The notes under the pieces were generated by a model, which had not been told where the DNA came from, did not search any database, and saw only the letters and a program-made list of their open reading frames with translations. A program made the position numbers and the translations under genes. DNA of 64,000 nucleotides from Verrucomicrobiia bacterium (lineage in GTDB: Bacteria > Verrucomicrobiota > Verrucomicrobiia > Limisphaerales > JADLHS01), in assembly GCA_026125285.1 (NCBI GenBank), contig JAHCLO010000004.1, positions 186,001 to 250,000 on the forward strand, written 5' to 3'. Positions 61,953-64,000 of this stretch are shown piece by piece (position 1 is the first letter of the stretch; each line of letters opens with the position of its first letter).

Positions 61953-62023
61953 GTAGCCGCCGACGTGAGGAGGCGGATTCCCCTGAACTGCAACGTTGTC
62001 CGCCTCCTCACGTCGGCGGCTAC
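61953..62023. repeat. GTAG-led inverted REP pair of a third family
   Basis: GTAG followed by a CCGCCGACGTGAGGAGGCGG-like arm at 61953-61977, with its exact reverse complement at 61999-62023, 25 bases each around a 21-base spacer. Both tetranucleotides face outward. The surrounding 370-base gap between GT2 and PDZ genes holds no gene I can support. Confidence 0.9.
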
Positions 62024-62123
62024 GAGCGAAGGGTTCGACGGGAGGGTTAGCAGCGGACGCGGGCAGGTGATGGGCAAGAGCAGTTCCTGGCTGACTGCCC
62101 GCCATTTGCCCGTGACCGCGAGA

Positions 62124-63203
62124 TCAGAAGTCAGTCGGCGACTCGGCTTCCCCAACCTTCTGGCCGTCTGCCGTGAGCTTGTCCAACAAGGGTTCAATCC
62201 TGTCCCAAAGCTCCCTGGGCACGGCGGCCTGCTGCTCCGGCGTTTCAATCTCGCCTTCAAAGAGCAGCTTGCCGTATGGATCGTGCGCCGTGAGACTCTT
62301 GCGAGGATTGGCCACGATCACGTAATTGCCGGTTTGATCGGTCTTCACAATGGTCTGAACCGAATCTGTCCGCGTTTTCACGGTCACTGCGGCGTCCTCT
62401 CGGACGGTGGCGAGTCCACGGGCGAGGTCTTCCAGCGTCTTGGCGGTGGGACCGAATTTCTTCAGGTTGTTCGTGGCTTGACGCAGAGCCTCCTGGGCGG
62501 ATTTTCGTGCGGCCTCCAAGCCGCGCCGGGCTTCGCGCTGGATTTCCTCGTGGTCAATGCGCAACTCGCCCAGCGAGTGCTGGAGATGCTTGAGTTGTTC
62601 GCGCAAGTTTTCACCGGGGCGATCCAGCAGATGCAGCTTCAACTCGCGGAATTTGTCCGCTGCCTCAAGCCAACGCGGCTCGTCTCCGAGACCTCCGAGG
62701 TGCGCGGTGGTTTCGGAAAGCGTCACCGTGGTGGATTCCTTTTCGCCGCTGCGGTATCTGACGATCGTGACATTATCGCCAGGCTTGCGCACTTGGATCA
62801 GTCTTCGAAGTTGTTCGGGGTGAACCAGCGCATGGCCTTCCAGGGCAACGAGCACGTCATGCCTTTGCAGGTTTGCTCTGGCCGCCGGACTTTCCGGGAC
62901 GACGTAAATCACTGTTAGTCCCACGCCAGGGTCGAGGCCGAGTTGAGCCGCCAAGGCTTCCGTCGCCTCTTCCGTAGCCACGCCCAGCCACGTGCGCTGG
63001 TCGGGCACGCTTTCCGGAGCGCCCGGTTCGCGGCGTTCAATGCGCACGCTTTCAACTTTATGGATCGTGTTTGTTTCGTTTGTTTGGACACCCTGATCCG
63101 CCGACGCCGACACATTTTCCGAGTCAGCGTTTACTTGCAGGGCGAGAAGGCAGGCCGTCAGGATGAGTATCAAGCTGCGAGTTTGTTGCGTCATAATGTT
63201 CAT
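62124..63203 (-). CDS. Periplasmic PDZ-domain protein
   Basis: 359 residues. A signal peptide (SLILILTACLLALQVNA) precedes a linker and a PDZ domain at about 70-155: TWLGVATEEATEALAAQLGL, VIYVVPESPAARANLQRHDV, LVALEGHALVHPEQLRRLIQ. A long helical segment follows (about 175-265) and a C-terminal domain with KTDQTGNYVIVANPRKSLTA. No protease residues are seen, so it is a scaffold or sensor, not DegP. It is downstream of an anti-sigma-like protein and an ECF sigma factor on the same strand, so it may belong to an envelope stress unit. A second ATG is three codons in. Confidence 0.82.
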   Translation of the reverse strand: MNIMTQQTRSLILILTACLLALQVNADSENVSASADQGVQTNETNTIHKVESVRIERREPGAPESVPDQRTWLGVATEEATEALAAQLGLDPGVGLTVIYVVPESPAARANLQRHDVLVALEGHALVHPEQLRRLIQVRKPGDNVTIVRYRSGEKESTTVTLSETTAHLGGLGDEPRWLEAADKFRELKLHLLDRPGENLREQLKHLQHSLGELRIDHEEIQREARRGLEAARKSAQEALRQATNNLKKFGPTAKTLEDLARGLATVREDAAVTVKTRTDSVQTIVKTDQTGNYVIVANPRKSLTAHDPYGKLLFEGEIETPEQQAAVPRELWDRIEPLLDKLTADGQKVGEAESPTDF

Positions 63204-63223
63204 GGTTCACTGCGGTTTCGATT

Positions 63224-63715
63224 TCAGTAAGTTTCAAAACTAACGGGAACAACCTCGACACGCGGGGTTCGCTGATGAATGGCCACCCCTTGTGCGGTGT
63301 CGCGCAGAACCACTTCGTCCATCCATCCGCGAACACGAACCCGCACGTGTTCACCATCGGGCAGCGTGGCCACGGCATCAAAGGAACCCACCAATTCCCG
63401 GTCAATGGCCACCTCGTCGGCACGGAGGGGCGTCGCGTTGCCCGCACTTGAAGCGCCGATGTCTTCGGCGCTCTCGCGGTTTTGCGCCAACCACCAAAAG
63501 GCCGCCGCGCATATCGTGGCCGTCGCCGGAGCCAACCAGCGCCACCAGCGCCAGCCCAGGGTTGCCGACGGCAAAGCGGCCCGGATCGGCGAACGCGCAA
63601 GTGCTTGGGGCCGGGCGGCGGACAACCGCGCAACCACGTTCTCCGGCAACTTCGCCGGACGCAGCCCTTGCAGTTCTGCTTCCACGGATTCGCGTTCGTG
63701 TTCGTGCTCCTTCAC
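63224..63715 (-). CDS. Membrane protein resembling an anti-sigma factor
   Basis: 163 residues. A cytoplasmic N-terminal part (about 1-45, VEAELQGLRPAKLPENVVAR) precedes one membrane helix (about 56-76, LAPATATICAAAFWWLA). The outside part has two short beta segments, with GSFDAVATLPDGEHVRVRVR. The size, one membrane helix and overlap of four bases with the upstream ECF sigma gene (ATGA) are typical of anti-sigma regulators. No zinc-binding HxxxCxxC motif is present, so the family is uncertain. It lies 20 bases before the PDZ gene. Confidence 0.7.
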   Translation of the reverse strand: MKEHEHERESVEAELQGLRPAKLPENVVARLSAARPQALARSPIRAALPSATLGWRWWRWLAPATATICAAAFWWLAQNRESAEDIGASSAGNATPLRADEVAIDRELVGSFDAVATLPDGEHVRVRVRGWMDEVVLRDTAQGVAIHQRTPRVEVVPVSFETY

Positions 63716-64000
63716 GTCAGCACCTCTTTCGTCAGTTTGCGCAGTTCGTCCAGTCCGTACCGATATCGCGAGGCAGCGGTGTTGACCGGAACGCCCAGGA
63801 CTTCCGCAAGTTCAGCGTAAGTCAATTCGCCCCATATTCTCAACGTGATCACTTCACGGTACATAGCCGGCAACTGGCCAAGCGCCGCCTGAATCAGGCG
63901 AACCCTTTCACGATCCTCGGCCGCGTGGTCAAACCAACATTCGGGAGAAGTCTGCGCGACCGTCTCCCGACGCGTGCGTCGCTCCTGACTGCGGGCCAAA
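63712..64000 (-). CDS. ECF-type sigma factor, N-terminal part missing
   Basis: The frame continues to the window edge. The visible 95 residues are sigma region 4: LPAMYREVITLRIWGELTYA, ELAEVLGVPVNTAASRYRYG, LDELRKL, with a typical helix-turn-helix. Region 2 lies beyond 64000, so the Met at 63999 is probably not the start. It overlaps the anti-sigma-like gene by four bases. Its sequence differs from that of the 7.9 kb sigma factor, so a separate regulon is expected. Confidence 0.9.
   Translation of the reverse strand, partial: LARSQERRTRRETVAQTSPECWFDHAAEDRERVRLIQAALGQLPAMYREVITLRIWGELTYAELAEVLGVPVNTAASRYRYGLDELRKLTKEVLT

Overview
The window looks like chromosomal DNA of a GC-rich member of the Verrucomicrobiota, probably the Pedosphaera/Limisphaera side of the phylum. 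This is inferred from gene style, not from a marker tree. The signs are giant WD40-type Ser/Thr kinases next to an ECF sigma factor, H-X9-DG pseudopilins, many large secreted propeller and RHS proteins, and a polysaccharide-degradation cluster. Housekeeping genes are scattered singly: aroB, a trpG/pabA fragment, deoC, initiator tRNA, xseB-dxs, glnS, folE2, rpmG-rpsR and lnt.

Layout. 0-2 kb: minus-strand chorismate genes (aroB, unknown, trpG/pabA). 2.1-7.7 kb: SDR reductase, a secreted single-domain protein, then GH88, Gfo/Idh and a TIM-barrel isomerase (uronate/glycan catabolism). 7.8-23.4 kb: the most unusual part. An ECF sigma factor, a 58-residue protein and two tandem giant kinases come first, then a REP-associated tyrosine transposase (RAYT), a subtilase, a secreted propeller protein and a pseudopilin. 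All are embedded in a dense array of GTAG-led REP hairpins. A promoter motif (TGTAAG-N17-GGTTTAA) lies upstream of the sigma gene, the subtilase and the propeller gene, so an autoregulated ECF regulon can be read from the sequence. The kinases share almost identical kinase and membrane modules but carry different sensor halves. Their C-terminal domain also occurs alone as the secreted protein at 3.1 kb. 23.7-31.3 kb: metabolism and initiator tRNA. 31.5-38 kb: YceI lipoprotein, glnS, two secreted repeat proteins and a gene fragment. 38.4-41 kb: folE2, a DksA-like gene without zinc cysteines, rpmG, rpsR, and a short minus-strand gene with its own terminator. 41.4-48.1 kb: lnt, two NAD-dependent epimerases, a GT-C-like membrane protein and a UPF0175/PIN toxin-antitoxin pair. 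48.7-58.7 kb: a secreted beta-helix protein coupled to a 2066-residue RHS protein with a variable tip, followed by an overlapping membrane protein that is a candidate immunity gene. 58.9-64 kb: a phosphoesterase-propeller fusion, a GT2 synthase, and a PDZ / anti-sigma-like / ECF sigma set running off the right edge.

Two repeat phenomena cut across the map. GTAG-led palindromes of several families sit between genes, at stop codons, and even inside the RAYT and RHS reading frames. Tandem heptanucleotide repeats lie inside or at the ends of housekeeping and metabolic genes (aroB end, GH88, OYE, glnS).
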